This document shows positions 1 through 8,500 of a DNA stretch of 17,698 nucleotides, one piece after another. The stretch spans positions 1 to 17,698 of the forward strand of contig URRU01000017.1 of assembly GCA_900550335.1 (NCBI GenBank), in the 5' to 3' direction. The notes beneath the pieces are model-generated. The model saw nothing but the letters and a program-made list of their open reading frames with translations. It was not told the origin of the DNA and made no database searches. The position numbers and the translations under genes were made by a program. This DNA comes from an uncultured Clostridium sp. GTDB lineage: Bacteria; Bacillota; Clostridia; Peptostreptococcales; Peptostreptococcaceae. Within the stretch, counting starts at the first letter, position 1, and every line of letters starts with the position of its first letter.

Positions 1-47
1 TAATAAATTTCTAAAATATTATTTATATGAATTATATACTCATGAGA

Positions 48-96
48 TTTTAAACAAATAAGATATACATATATATTTTTAAACAAACAATATACA
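48..96. repeat. Two-copy direct repeat upstream of the operon promoter
   Basis: Two near-identical segments of about 20 bases, both of the form TTTTAAACAAA(T/C)AA followed by ATATACA, lie at 48-69 and 77-96, about 29 bases apart. A shorter third echo, TTTAAAC, sits at 99-105 and overlaps the proposed -35 box. They may be binding sites for an unknown regulator, an A/T-rich upstream promoter element, or simply duplicated AT-rich sequence. The identity of the copies is visible; any function is inference. Confidence 0.5.
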
Positions 97-98
97 AC

Positions 99-127
99 TT
101 TAAACTTACCCTAAAAAATGATATAAT
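99..127 (+). promoter_or_regulatory. Sigma-A promoter with extended -10 for the operon
   Basis: A perfect TATAAT -10 box at 122-127 is preceded by TG at 119-120 with one base between, which gives the extended -10 form TGNTATAAT. A weak -35 candidate, TTTAAA (99-104), matches TTGACA at 4 of 6 positions with 17-base spacing. Transcription would start near 131-135, leaving a leader of about 35-40 bases before the first gene. It is the best promoter seen in the window and may drive all seven genes. Confidence 0.75.
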
Positions 128-137
128 AAGAATATCA

Positions 138-151
138 AGAACTAATGTTCT
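138..151. promoter_or_regulatory. LexA (DinR) operator / SOS box
   Basis: The sequence is GAAC (139-142), TAAT, GTTC (147-150), extended by one base on each side to the symmetric arms AGAAC/GTTCT. GAAC-N4-GTTC is the core of the SOS box bound by LexA in Bacillus and clostridia. It begins about 12 bases after the -10 hexamer, so a bound repressor would cover the start of transcription, a standard LexA operator position. I saw no second such site in the other intergenic gaps. The downstream genes all deal with DNA ends, so SOS control makes sense, but LexA binding is inferred from the match alone. Confidence 0.75.
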
Positions 152-169
152 ACAAAAAAGGAGAAGATT

Positions 170-2254
170 ATGGCAGAGATAACAACTAAACAAACAAATC
201 TAAAAAAAGTATCTGAAAAATACAATGAACTGATAAAACAAAAATCAGGTAAGTGTTCTAAGATACTTTTTCTTGTCTCAGATGGAAAATTAATCGAAAA
301 AATTAAAAAAAGCATAAATATAAATACATATATAGAAGAGCCACAAATTTTAACATACATATCATTTATAATGAAAGAATTAGAAAAATACTGGACTTTA
401 ATATCTAAAGAATTAAAAAGTGTAAAAGGGACACCAAATAATATCACATACTCATTACCAGAATATATAATAACTGAAATGGTTGAAAACTTTAGATATA
501 AATACGGATATTTTGAAGATATAACTGGAACATCAGAAAATATATCAAAATCTATATATTCAAATCTAAAATCGGCAGCATATATGAACACAGATATATA
601 TTCTACAGGAGAAAAAATATACTATACAAAGAAAAATAAGGAAAATTTAGAAAGATTTTCATACACTCAAAATGATGAAATTATAAAAGGATATACTGAT
701 AAACTTATAGAAAAATCTGCAATAGATTTACCGATGGCGATATATCTATATACAGAAAAGCTATTAAAAAATGAAGAATATAAGAAAAGTTTAGCTAAAA
801 GATACGATTATTTAATTATAGATTCAATAGAAAAAACATCAAATGCAGAATTAGAATTAGTAAAAGTGTTCGAATATATAGGAAAAGAAGCATTTATATA
901 TGGTGATATAAGTGCGGACTTTTCTGCTATATATAATTTTGACCTAGATAATATTGTTGAATATTATTCAAGAAAAAATAATTCTGAAATAAAAAATATA
1001 GGAAATCTTGCTTATATGGATAGTATAGAAAATAAAAATCTATCAAATCATAAAAAATACGGAGCTAAATATAAAGATTTAAAACCATTCTCAAGTAGAA
1101 TAAAAGAATGCTATCAGTCACAGTTATACACAGAAATGATAGATGATATATTATATAAAACTGAGGAAATAGCAAAAGAAGCGGAAAAAATAGGAAAAAC
1201 AGCAATAATAATTCCGCCTGGTTCTGGTATATTGATTCATAGAATAACTGATGGACTTAAAAAAAGAGGTATAAACTACTTTAGTACTAGTACAGACTTC
1301 AAAATATCTCAACATAGATATGCAAACATGTTGATAATTATTACTGCATTATATGCAGGAAATTCAGAAATAGAGTTTTCAACAGAGGAATATATACAAA
1401 TGATTTCGTTAGTTCTGGGGATAAATAAAATAAAGGCAAATAATATTTTTAGAGAAAATGAAACATTACTAAAAACTACAGCACTTGAAAATAATGAGCT
1501 TGAGAGTATTTACTGTGAAAGTAGAGAAATAATATTTGATAATTTCCTGGGAAATATAGAAGATAAATCTACTGAAATGGATGAAGAAAATATAGAAATA
1601 AATAAAAAAGATATAAACAATTATGTGGAAAATGTATATAACTTAGACTTGATTATAGAAAAAATCTACCTTGCAAGAAAGAAAAATCTAAAAAGAAGTG
1701 AATTTATGAGAAGATTTTACACAGAGGTACTTATAGCATTAGAAAATGGAATTGAAAATATAGAAATATGTAAAAAAGTAATAATAGAATGTGAAAAATT
1801 AGAAGAAGCTGCAGAATGTGGAGTTATAGAAGATTTTGAAATAGATAAAATTTTAAAGGGATATGTTAGAGATTACATAGGATTTAGAGAATTAAAAAAT
1901 AGCGAAGGAGATGACAAGATAATGATAACAACTCCTTTTTACTACATAAATTCTATGTGCGATAGAGGAGTACAGATTTGGGCTGACTGCGGAAGTAATA
2001 TGTGGAATCCTAAGATTGCCAAAGAAATAAGTAATCCTGTAGTACTTAGAAAATCTTATGAGGAAAAGCACATATTTACAGATATAGATGAGGAAATGCT
2101 AAAAAAATATTACATGAATAATCAACTATACTCTCTGTTGGATTCTTCAGAGGAGGTATATGCGTTTAAGAGCGATTATTCATTAAATGGATATTTATCA
2201 GAAAGTATGATGTACACAAGTATAATAAATCTAATGGATAATGAAGAGATTTAA
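170..2254 (+). CDS. Degenerate UvrD/RecB-type helicase (ATPase-dead, AddB/RecC-like subunit)
   Basis: A 694-residue soluble protein, with ATG preceded by AAAGGAG at 157-163. Aligned by eye to the next gene's helicase, it keeps the SF1A motif order with the catalytic residues gone. It starts where a P-loop would be, with TTKQT (residues 5-9) in place of GAGKT. A motif Ia-like strand follows at about 28-48 (GKCSKILFLV). Walker B reads YLIIDSIEK (214-222), with Ser219 for the catalytic Glu. Motif III is FIYGDIS (242-248). A 2A-type segment lies at about 342-395 (TAIIIPPGSG near its start). A motif V-like region follows at about 584-606. In motif VI, LYSLLDSSEEVYAF (653-666) replaces the usual FYVSVTRAKEMLII, so the arginine finger is Ser659. 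No nuclease motif or FeS cysteine cluster is present. RecC and the AddB helicase core are known motor-inactive partners of an active helicase. By analogy I infer a structural or DNA-scanning partner of the next two products. Sequence-only annotation could call it hypothetical. Confidence 0.8.
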   Translation: MAEITTKQTNLKKVSEKYNELIKQKSGKCSKILFLVSDGKLIEKIKKSININTYIEEPQILTYISFIMKELEKYWTLISKELKSVKGTPNNITYSLPEYIITEMVENFRYKYGYFEDITGTSENISKSIYSNLKSAAYMNTDIYSTGEKIYYTKKNKENLERFSYTQNDEIIKGYTDKLIEKSAIDLPMAIYLYTEKLLKNEEYKKSLAKRYDYLIIDSIEKTSNAELELVKVFEYIGKEAFIYGDISADFSAIYNFDLDNIVEYYSRKNNSEIKNIGNLAYMDSIENKNLSNHKKYGAKYKDLKPFSSRIKECYQSQLYTEMIDDILYKTEEIAKEAEKIGKTAIIIPPGSGILIHRITDGLKKRGINYFSTSTDFKISQHRYANMLIIITALYAGNSEIEFSTEEYIQMISLVLGINKIKANNIFRENETLLKTTALENNELESIYCESREIIFDNFLGNIEDKSTEMDEENIEINKKDINNYVENVYNLDLIIEKIYLARKKNLKRSEFMRRFYTEVLIALENGIENIEICKKVIIECEKLEEAAECGVIEDFEIDKILKGYVRDYIGFRELKNSEGDDKIMITTPFYYINSMCDRGVQIWADCGSNMWNPKIAKEISNPVVLRKSYEEKHIFTDIDEEMLKKYYMNNQLYSLLDSSEEVYAFKSDYSLNGYLSESMMYTSIINLMDNEEI

Positions 2255-2370
2255 TAGAGAAATACAGATATATACGATATATATAATGAAGAGATTTAGC
2301 AAATAAGTATATATAAGTATAGTAAAGATATTTAACAGACAAATACAGATAAGCATAATGAAGATATTTA
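2238..2370. repeat. Four-copy 36/45-bp imperfect tandem repeat overlapping a gene end
   Basis: A 16-base core, ATAATGAAGAGATTTA or close variants, recurs at 2238-2253, 2283-2298, 2319-2334 and 2355-2370, with period 45, 36 and 36 bases. Related sequence fills the rest of each unit, including AATACAGATA after copies 1 and 3. All periods are multiples of three. Copy 1 is the last codons of the upstream gene (DNEEI plus stop), so in that frame every later copy also ends in a stop (TAG or TAA). The repeats fill most of the 136-base gap between the first two genes. Slippage amplification of the gene end is the simplest origin. Confidence 0.8.
2332..2359 (+). promoter_or_regulatory. Possible internal promoter before the UvrD-like helicase gene
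   Basis: TTAACA (2332-2337, 5 of 6 matches to TTGACA) and CATAAT (2354-2359, 5 of 6 to TATAAT) are 16 bases apart and would start transcription near 2366, just before the ribosome binding site at 2381-2385. A weaker pair, TTAGCA (2296-2301) and TATAGT (2318-2323), has the same 16-base spacing one repeat unit earlier. In DNA this AT-rich, such matches can arise by chance. Confidence 0.35.
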
Positions 2371-2390
2371 ATAGATAAGTGAGGTAAAAT

Positions 2391-4718
2391 ATGCGGAAAA
2401 TAACTTACAGAGAGGATCAAACTCCTATAATGGAGTATAAGTCTGGTACGATGGCAGTTCCCGCAGTTCCTGGAGCTGGAAAAACATTTATTGTAACTAG
2501 ACTAGTTACTGAATTACTTGAAAATAATATAAGTGGAAAAGAAAAAATACTAATATTGACATATATGAATAGTGCGGTAAATAATTTTAAAGGAAGAATA
2601 AAAAAATTATTGAACGAAAAATATGGAGAAGATGCTGAAATAGAGGAAGCTCTAACAGAAGATGAGATAAAGGAACTAAAAAGAAAAAATAAAGATACTC
2701 TTAGAAAATTGACAAATTCATACGAGGTTATGACTATACATAGTTTGGCAACTAAAATAATAAAAGAAAACCCAGAATCAGCGATGTTAAATGAAGAATT
2801 TATGATTGCTGATGATGCACAGAGAATTATTATTTTAAACGAATGTATAGAAAAATATTTATCTACAGAAAAAGGAAGAAAATATTTTTATTACTTTATA
2901 AATTATGAAAAGGCCGTAGATAAAAAAACTAAAGAGGTAAATCAAGAAAAGGCTAGAGGATTTGAAGAAACATGGAAACAGGGATTCTTTGATTTAGTAA
3001 CAAGGTCTATAAGTAAATTAAAATACAATGGGATAACGCCAGATATACTTAATGAGAGAGTTTCTGAAAAAGATTATAAGGGAATAATGGTAATAGTTGC
3101 TCCTATATATGAAATGTATTGTAAAAAATTAAAAATTCATGGATTATTAGATTTCGACGACCTTTTAATAAACGCATATAAAATAGTTAGAGACGATGAT
3201 GCAGTTAGAGAAAAGCTACATAAGAAATACAAATACATATTTGAGGACGAGTGTCAAGACTCCAATGAAATACAAGGAAAGATAATTAAGTTAATAGGCG
3301 GAGAAGAGCCTAATATAGTAAGAGTAGGAGACATAAATCAGAGTATAAGTGGAACTTTCTCTGAATCAAATCCAAAATTCTTTAGGGATTTTATAGAAAG
3401 TGCAGATTGTTGTCACAGAATGTATATGTCAAATAGAAGCAGCAATGATATACTTGAACTTGCAAATCTATTGGTAGACTATACAAATAACGACTTGCTA
3501 GAGATAGAGTGTAGGGATGCACTTGAGAATATGAAAATAAAAACAGTTGAAAAAGGAAAAGGATATAAGGAAAATCCAGAACCAAAGAGCTATACGATAA
3601 ATACAAAATGGTTAAATACAGGAAGTTTTGATGATGAAATAAGGGAGACAGTAAGATTTGTAGAAGGTATAAAAAGAAAATATCCAGACAAAAGTATAGG
3701 AATATTGGCACCTTATAACAGAGATTGCAATAAGATTGCAGCAGAATTAAAAAAACACGATTTACGGTTTGAAAATTTAAGTACATCTTCAGAAAAGATG
3801 AGGAAAGTAATAGACAATATAGCAAAAATATTGGACTTTATAATAGATAATGATAATATAGATAAACTAATGGATGTAATAGTAGATGTCTTCATTAAAG
3901 AAGAAAGTGAAGAAGGAAAGAAGGACTTCTTGAACATATTTAAAGGCTTTACAACAGACGAGCTTATTTATAGTTTTGATGAGCTTGATTTAGGCATAGT
4001 TGATGATACTAGTAGTATATTTTGCAAGTTTAAAAAAGCATTAGAAAAAATACAGGAAATAATAGATTATTCTTGGAATAGAGCAGATTTATTGATCTTA
4101 TTTATACGGGATAGACTAGATATAACAGATGAAGAGATGGCTATAGCAGAATATGTAGCATTTTACGTTAAATACTTAAAAAGAGAAGATAAAGATGTAG
4201 ATTTTGAATACATAGTAAATGTAATAAAAGATAGAGGAAACAGTAGTTTTAGACATATATTGGATATAACAGGAAATATAAATGGATATGAGCCTACTCC
4301 AGGGAGTGTTACTGTATGTACTAATCATAAATCAAAGGGAATGGAATGGGACTGTGTATTTATGCTTAAATGTACGAAATACCAATTCCCTAGTGATTTG
4401 AATTTTAAGCTGCCTTGTCAAAAGTATTTCCTAAAAGAAAAATATAATAATCCTGAAGCACTAGTTATGTCAGAAATAGAAAAACTTACAAATGGATTAG
4501 AAAGAACAGATTTTGACATAGAGTTAAAGCTAGATCAGATTAGAGAAAAGATAAGACTTTTCTATGTAAGTGTAACTAGGGCTAAGGAAATGCTGATAAT
4601 ATCGGCATCTAGATTTAATAGCGACGAGGATAAAAAGAAAAAATATCCTTTAAAACAGGAAAAAAGTGAGTACTTCGAACTTATGGAAGAACATATACAA
4701 AAGAGAAGAGTTAGATAA
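2391..4718 (+). CDS. UvrD/Rep-like SF1A DNA helicase without nuclease domain
   Basis: A 775-residue ATP-dependent helicase, with ATG preceded by GAGGT at 2381-2385. All core motifs are present: Q-motif around Gln10 (REDQ), Walker A AVPGAGKT (25-32), motif Ia ILILTYMNSA near 53-62, Walker B with DECQ (286-289), motif III VGDINQS (312-318), a motif IV-type NRS, motif V THxSKG-like TNHKSKGMEWD (644-654) and motif VI FYVSVTRAK (724-732). The protein ends about 43 residues after motif VI, so it has no AddA/RecB-type nuclease domain; the next gene, 17 bases on, encodes one separately. Motif III continues as ISGTFSES instead of the common IYRFRGA. From memory, similar GD-x-NQ-x-I-x-x-TF forms occur in a subfamily of UvrD-like helicases. 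I infer that it is the 3'-5' motor of a complex with the two neighbouring products. Other roles, such as replication or transcription-repair helicase, are less likely given the context. Confidence 0.92.
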   Translation: MRKITYREDQTPIMEYKSGTMAVPAVPGAGKTFIVTRLVTELLENNISGKEKILILTYMNSAVNNFKGRIKKLLNEKYGEDAEIEEALTEDEIKELKRKNKDTLRKLTNSYEVMTIHSLATKIIKENPESAMLNEEFMIADDAQRIIILNECIEKYLSTEKGRKYFYYFINYEKAVDKKTKEVNQEKARGFEETWKQGFFDLVTRSISKLKYNGITPDILNERVSEKDYKGIMVIVAPIYEMYCKKLKIHGLLDFDDLLINAYKIVRDDDAVREKLHKKYKYIFEDECQDSNEIQGKIIKLIGGEEPNIVRVGDINQSISGTFSESNPKFFRDFIESADCCHRMYMSNRSSNDILELANLLVDYTNNDLLEIECRDALENMKIKTVEKGKGYKENPEPKSYTINTKWLNTGSFDDEIRETVRFVEGIKRKYPDKSIGILAPYNRDCNKIAAELKKHDLRFENLSTSSEKMRKVIDNIAKILDFIIDNDNIDKLMDVIVDVFIKEESEEGKKDFLNIFKGFTTDELIYSFDELDLGIVDDTSSIFCKFKKALEKIQEIIDYSWNRADLLILFIRDRLDITDEEMAIAEYVAFYVKYLKREDKDVDFEYIVNVIKDRGNSSFRHILDITGNINGYEPTPGSVTVCTNHKSKGMEWDCVFMLKCTKYQFPSDLNFKLPCQKYFLKEKYNNPEALVMSEIEKLTNGLERTDFDIELKLDQIREKIRLFYVSVTRAKEMLIISASRFNSDEDKKKKYPLKQEKSEYFELMEEHIQKRRVR

Positions 4719-4722
4719 TAAA

Positions 4723-4729
4723 AGAGGTG
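4723..4729 (+). promoter_or_regulatory. Ribosome binding site that sets the nuclease gene start
   Basis: AGAGGTG lies 6 bases before ATG at 4736. An in-frame GTG at 4727 overlaps this Shine-Dalgarno sequence itself, so the ATG is the likelier start and the product is 252 residues, not 255. Confidence 0.75.
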
Positions 4730-4735
4730 AAAAAA

Positions 4736-5494
4736 ATGGATTTTTCTGGATTTGAATTTAGCCAGAATGCATTAAATACATTTAGAAGTTGCCCTAAAAA
4801 ATTCGGGTATAAGTATATACAAGGGCTAAACTGGAAAAAAGAAGACGATGAAGAATATTACAGAAGTATGAAATACGGTAGAGAATTTCATTTAATGTGT
4901 GAAAGATATTTTTCAGGAATTCCTGTAGGCAAGTTTACAGGAAGTAAAGAATACGAGAAATTTGATAAGTGGCTAGAAAAAGTAAAGAAGGCAGTTCCTA
5001 TTTACGAAGATAGAGAATATTTACCTGAGTACGGACTTTCTATAAAAATAGATGAAGAAAGTAGATTGACTGCAAAATACGACTTAGCTGTTATATATAG
5101 AGAAAATAATCAGCTTTGTATTGATGTCTGGGATTGGAAAACAGAGAACAGGAAACTAAAGTACAACGATTTAGAAAATAGGATGCAGAGTATTGTATAT
5201 ATGGCAATTGCTTACGAGGCAATACCTAAAATATACGGAAATGGCGAGGAAAAGGCCAGAGTAAAAATGTACTATTATCAACCTGAGTACTACACAGAGC
5301 CAATAGAACTAACATATAGCGAAGAGAAATTTGAAAAAGACAAAATAAAAATAGATGGACTTATAAAAGAGATAAAAAAATCAAACTTTGATGAGAAAAA
5401 TTTAAAGTCTTGTAAGTACTGCGAATTTAATATGTTATGCAATAGAAACAGTGTAGATGAGGCAGTGTACGAGGAAATTGAGGAGAATTACTAA
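4736..5494 (+). CDS. PD-(D/E)XK nuclease with AddB/Cas4-type iron-sulfur cysteines
   Basis: A 252-residue stand-alone nuclease of the RecB/Cas4/AddB-C-terminal type. An N-terminal ALNTFRSCPKKF block carries Cys19, and GREFH carries His52. The active site has Asp116 (YDLAV), Asp133-Trp134-Lys135 (the D/E-x-K element) and Gln151-x3-Tyr155 (the QxxxY motif). At the C-terminus are Cys226-x2-Cys229-x5-Cys235. One early cysteine plus this late trio is the 4Fe-4S signature of AddB and Cas4, and the spacing of the trio is identical to that in the AddB encoded 19 bases downstream. All catalytic and cluster residues look intact. I infer that it cleaves the strands unwound by the preceding helicase, replacing the nuclease domain that is fused in AddA or AddB. 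Without the neighbouring genes it could be read as a Cas4-like protein, but no CRISPR array or other cas gene is here. A short acidic tail follows the cysteines. Confidence 0.9.
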   Translation: MDFSGFEFSQNALNTFRSCPKKFGYKYIQGLNWKKEDDEEYYRSMKYGREFHLMCERYFSGIPVGKFTGSKEYEKFDKWLEKVKKAVPIYEDREYLPEYGLSIKIDEESRLTAKYDLAVIYRENNQLCIDVWDWKTENRKLKYNDLENRMQSIVYMAIAYEAIPKIYGNGEEKARVKMYYYQPEYYTEPIELTYSEEKFEKDKIKIDGLIKEIKKSNFDEKNLKSCKYCEFNMLCNRNSVDEAVYEEIEENY

Positions 5495-5501
5495 CAATAT
5501 T

Positions 5502-5507
5502 AGGAGG
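5502..5507 (+). promoter_or_regulatory. Ribosome binding site that sets the addB start
   Basis: A perfect AGGAGG lies 6 bases before ATG at 5514. An in-frame ATG at 5457 would add 19 mostly basic residues, overlap the end of the nuclease gene and place extra sequence before the AddB N-terminal strand and P-loop. It is therefore rejected as the start. Confidence 0.85.
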
Positions 5508-5513
5508 AGAAAT

Positions 5514-8500
5514 ATGGGAGTTAGATTTATACTAGGCAGAAGTGGATGCGGAAAAACTGAATATATGCTAAATGAAATCAATCAAAAGGCTATATCAGAA
5601 GATGAAAAATCTCCAATAATAATATTACTTCCAGAGCAGTATACTTATGAAATGGAAAAAAGAGTAAGTAATATGTTTGCATCTGGGGCTAAGGATAGAT
5701 ATATGAGAGTTAGACCTATGGGTTTAAAGACTTTATCTGATTTAGTATTTTCATATTGTGGAAATTTATCAAAAGTAGGAATAAATGCTGCGGGAAAGGC
5801 AATAATTACACATAATTCAATAGAGGCTGTTTCAAACGAACTTGAATTATTCTCAAAATCATATACACAGCCTGGATTTACAACAACTATTTCGGATATG
5901 ATTTCAGAGCTTAAACAGTTTATGATAACTCCAGATAGACTCGATGAAATTATAGGAGAAAGCGGAGAAATCCTTCCAGAAAATTTGGTTATGAAATTAA
6001 AAGACATAGCCAAGATTTATAGAGAATTTGAGAAAAAATTACATGAAGATTATGTAGACATGCATGATAGAGTAGTTATGCTTACAGAAAAAATATCTGA
6101 GTGTAGTTTTTTAGATGATATGGATCTATATGTAGATGGATATATTAGTTTCACACCAAATCAGTATGAACTTTTAAAAGAACTTATGAAAAAAGCTAAG
6201 AGCACTACGTTTTTATTTACTATGGATTCTCCGTTTAAGACAGGATATGCAGACTACTTTGCAAGTACTAGAAACACATATAATAGAATTAAGGATATAT
6301 GCGAAAAAGAGGGCATAAAAGTAGAAAAAGATGTAAATCTTTGCAATGAGGACATAAAGAGATTTAGAGGAAATGAGGAATTACAACATCTTGAAAGATA
6401 TTACAACTCATATCCGTATAGAATTTATCAAAAGAAAACAGAGAAAATAAGAATAAGAGAATATTCAAACCTATACAATGAGGTTGAAGAAGTAGCAAAG
6501 GAAATAGCCAACGATATAATAGATGGAAGATACAGATACAAGGATATAACAATTGCTGCAAGAAGTATAGATTCTTATGAATCACTTATAAAATCTATAT
6601 TCTCTGAGTATAAAATTCCATTCTATATTAATAAAAAATCTGAGGCTAAGAATAATCCTATAATAACAATGATTGTATCTGTACTTGAGATGAAAAAGAG
6701 AAGATACGGATATGAGACAATGTTTAGATATTTAAAAAGTGGACTTTTAGATTTTACAGAGGATGAGATAAGCCTACTTGAAAATTATGTAATAGCAAAC
6801 GGAATTTCTGGAAATAAATGGTTTGAAGATGTTTGGGAATATAGACTACCAAATTCTTTTTATGAATATGAGGAAAGTGAAGAAGAATTAGAAACTAAGA
6901 AAAGAATTAACGATATAAAAAATAGGGTCATAGAGCCTATTAAAAAGTTTGATGAAAAGCTATCTTCTAAAAAGAGAAACACTGTTGAGGATATTTGTAA
7001 GTATCTATACGAGTTTTTAGAGGATATAAATATATTTGAAAAGATAGAAGAGACAATAGAAAAACTTAGAGAAAAAGGAATGTTAGAATCTGCAGCTAGA
7101 TATTCCCAGGTTTGGAATATGGTGTCTGATTTATTAGACCAACTTGTAGAAATTATGGGAGATGAAAAAATTTCTCTAGAAAGATTTATAAGAATTGTAA
7201 ATATTGCACTTGATGAGTACGAGTTAAAAACTATACCGCCTAGTATAGATCAGGTAACAGTTACAGAAGTAGACAGAATGAACAATCCAAATACTAAACA
7301 CCTATATTTGATAGGTACTGTAGATGGAGTATTTCCAATGCCTTCAAAAGAAAATGGACTTCTTTCTGACTCAGATAGAGGAAAATTATCGGATATAGAT
7401 GTAGAACTAGATAAAGACAGTAGAAAAAGAGTATTTGAGGAGCAATTCTTGGTGTATAAGGCTATAACTGCGACATCTGATAGACTTACTGTAAGCTACC
7501 CTATTGCTGATAGTGAAGGTAAAACACAGAGAGCTTCTATAATAATATCTAGAATAAAAAAATTATTTAAGAATGTAGATATAAAAAGTTATTTCTTAGA
7601 AGGAGTATATGAGAAAGAAGACTTAAAAGAAGTGAATTCTAAAATACCTACATTCAATACAATGGTAGATAAAATAAAAGAAGCTGCGGATAAAGATTTT
7701 GAAAAAGGAATATCTGATATTTGGAAGGATACATACGAATATTATTTAAATGATGATAGGTATAATGATATAACTAAAAGAATTGTTGAAGGAATAGATT
7801 TTACAAATCAATTTGAATATGTTGACGAGGAAAAGATAAAAGAGCTTTACAATTCAAAGACAATAAGTGTATCGAGATTGGAAAAATACGCAAGCTGCCC
7901 ATTTGCATATTTTATAGAATATGGAATGAAGGCAAAAGATAGAAAAGAGTATCTATTTACTGCACCTGATGTAGGAAGTTTTGTACACAAGGTAATAGAA
8001 AATTATTCTAAAACTATGCACAAAGACGGAATTACTTGGCATGAGGTAGATGATAAGTACATAGAGCTTAGAGTATCAGAAATGGTAGATGAACTAATAG
8101 CTAAAATACCTGGATTTATACTTGAGAGTTCTCCAAAATATAAATATCTTGCTCATAGATTAAAAGTACTTATAACAGTTTCTATAAAAATAATAGCAGA
8201 TCAGATTAAGCAAGGAAGATTCGAGCCAGATGATTATGAAGTTGAATTTGGTAAAAAGCGGAAATATCCTTCAATAGAGGTAGAATATAAGGAAAATGAA
8301 AAAATAGAATTAATAGGTAAGATTGATAGAATAGACAAATATATAAACGAAGAAAATAAAGAGTTTGTAAGAATAGTAGACTACAAATGGGGCAAAAATG
8401 ATATAAATTTAAACGATGTATATTATGGACTTCAGTTACAACTACTTGTATATATGGATGCAATTTTAGAAGGTGGAGAAATACCAGACAATGTACCGAT

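Noticed and set aside
142..591. 149-residue - strand open frame overlapping the first gene
   Set aside because: It is a shadow of the + strand gene, runs into the promoter/operator region and has the Phe/Ile/Tyr-rich composition expected from complementing AT-rich codons.
170..2254. First gene as a pseudogene of a helicase
   Set aside because: The frame is intact over 694 codons with a good ribosome binding site, promoter and operator; the loss of catalytic residues fits a maintained structural subunit better than decay.
2238..2370. CRISPR-like array (36-base period next to a Cas4-like nuclease gene)
   Set aside because: The units are contiguous and diverged and have no unique spacers between conserved repeats; no other cas gene is present. 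It is a degenerate tandem repeat.
2166..2420. 84-residue open frame on the - strand with Tyr/Leu-rich 12-residue repeats
   Set aside because: It arises from the tandem DNA repeat and from the end of the coding gene on the + strand. No ribosome binding site was seen and the composition is typical of the complement of AT-rich coding DNA.
3391..3825. Leu/Tyr/Ser-rich - strand open frame inside the UvrD-like helicase gene
   Set aside because: The + strand encodes conserved helicase sequence throughout; the - frame has no start signal or family resemblance.
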